From the NCBI GenBank assembly GCA_029262955.1, contig JAJCYL010000218.1:1-6985 (forward strand): a DNA stretch of 6,985 nt. Direction: 5' to 3'. Below the pieces are notes generated by a model that saw only the letters and a program-made list of their open reading frames with translations, was not told the origin of the DNA and searched no databases. How positions within the stretch are numbered: the first letter of the stretch is position 1; every line of letters begins with the position of its first letter. This DNA is from Cytophagales bacterium. Its GTDB lineage: Bacteria > Bacteroidota > Bacteroidia > Cytophagales > Cyclobacteriaceae. Position numbers and translations under genes: made by a program. Below, one piece after another: positions 6,580 through 6,985 of the stretch.

Positions 6580-6985
6580 ATGTTATCCAAGAAGCTCAAG
6601 TATATATTTCTGGTCCAAGGAGAAGGTCGAGGTCACATCACCCAGGCAATTACTTTGTCCAATATCCTTAGTGAGGCTGGACATACCGTAGCCCATGTTT
6701 TTGTAGGAGGCAATGCCAATAGGGAAATTCCGGATTTTTTTACAAAAAAAATCAATGCAAGAAAAGTTGAGCTATTGGACAGTCCAGGATTCGTAATAGA
6801 TTCCAAAAGTAAGGGTATTAGAATATGGGCAACGATTGTATCTGGTATTTTCAAATTCCATCGATATATCAAAAGTTGTATAAGCTTAAATAAAGTTATC
6901 CTCGAAGTACAACCAGATGTTTTTATAAATTTTTATGACCCATTAGGGGGGCTTTATAACCTTATTTTTCGCCCTAGCCTCACTT
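6580..6985 (+). CDS. GT-B-type glycosyltransferase, N-terminal part (3' partial)
   Basis: The frame is open from the ATG at 6580 to the right edge, giving 135 complete codons, so the gene continues outside the window. The N-terminus KYIFLVQGEGRGHITQA (residues 7-23) followed by LSNILSEAGHTVAHVFVGG is the first Rossmann strand and glycine-rich loop (GEGRGH, 14-19) of MurG/GT28-like GT-B enzymes, which move a sugar from a nucleotide donor to a lipid, sterol or protein acceptor. A second family-like stretch is DVFINFYDPLGGLYNL near the visible end. The donor-binding domain lies outside the window, so the sugar and acceptor cannot be named. No upstream in-frame ATG exists before the stop at 6535-6537; a TTG at 6553 is possible but would add an unrelated-looking tail. 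It follows the 150-base spacer, so it is probably transcribed separately from rqcH. Confidence 0.88.
   Translation, partial: MLSKKLKYIFLVQGEGRGHITQAITLSNILSEAGHTVAHVFVGGNANREIPDFFTKKINARKVELLDSPGFVIDSKSKGIRIWATIVSGIFKFHRYIKSCISLNKVILEVQPDVFINFYDPLGGLYNLIFRPSLT

Noticed and set aside
6735..6751. T7 and A8 runs in the glycosyltransferase as phase-variation or frameshift sites (a similar A8 run lies at 3533-3540 in the receiver gene)
   Set aside because: Runs of this length are ordinary in AT-rich genomes, code for Phe-Phe and Lys-Lys in frame, and a -1 slip in the glycosyltransferase meets a stop within a few codons.
6633..6872. 79-codon open frame on the minus strand
   Set aside because: It is antisense to the glycosyltransferase N-terminus, whose plus-strand product has clear family motifs.

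Overview
The window is AT-rich bacterial DNA. It most likely comes from a member of the Bacteroidota (Cytophagia-like). The reasons are the style of the very long multi-PAS/GAF hybrid histidine kinase, the lack of clear Shine-Dalgarno sequences before most starts, the NFACT protein whose N-terminus begins right at a GTG start, and a small protein that resembles a family I know from this phylum. All recognisable genes lie on the + strand, and no mobile element, CRISPR array, rRNA or tRNA is visible.

Layout. Bases 1-3461 carry the 3' part of a giant hybrid sensor kinase. Its reading frame is open through the left edge, so its start lies outside the window. The visible domain order is PAS (partial), PAS, GAF, PAS, PAS, HisKA, HATPase, receiver, Hpt. 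After 21 bases comes a stand-alone CheY-like receiver (3483-3863), then a 91-residue small protein of unknown function (3853-4128, overlapping the receiver gene by 11 bases). Next are a PhnP-like metallo-beta-lactamase-fold hydrolase (4125-4886, TTG start overlapping the previous stop as TTGA) and an NFACT/RqcH-family protein (4891-6429, GTG start 4 bases after the previous stop). A 150-base spacer (6430-6579) separates this block from the 5' part of a GT-B-type glycosyltransferase (6580 onward) that runs off the right edge.

How the genes may work together. The kinase contains a complete internal His-Asp-His path, and the single-domain receiver next door is the obvious final Asp acceptor; it has no output domain of its own. 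The small protein, the MBL hydrolase and RqcH are packed with overlaps or almost no gap, so they are probably co-transcribed and translationally coupled. RqcH homologues rescue stalled 60S/50S-peptidyl-tRNA complexes. A PhnP-type phosphodiesterase beside one suggests, as a hypothesis only, a role in repairing RNA or tRNA ends. Nothing here is an obviously new system. The best candidates for a second look are the small unknown gene wedged between signalling and ribosome rescue, and the MBL-RqcH pairing.
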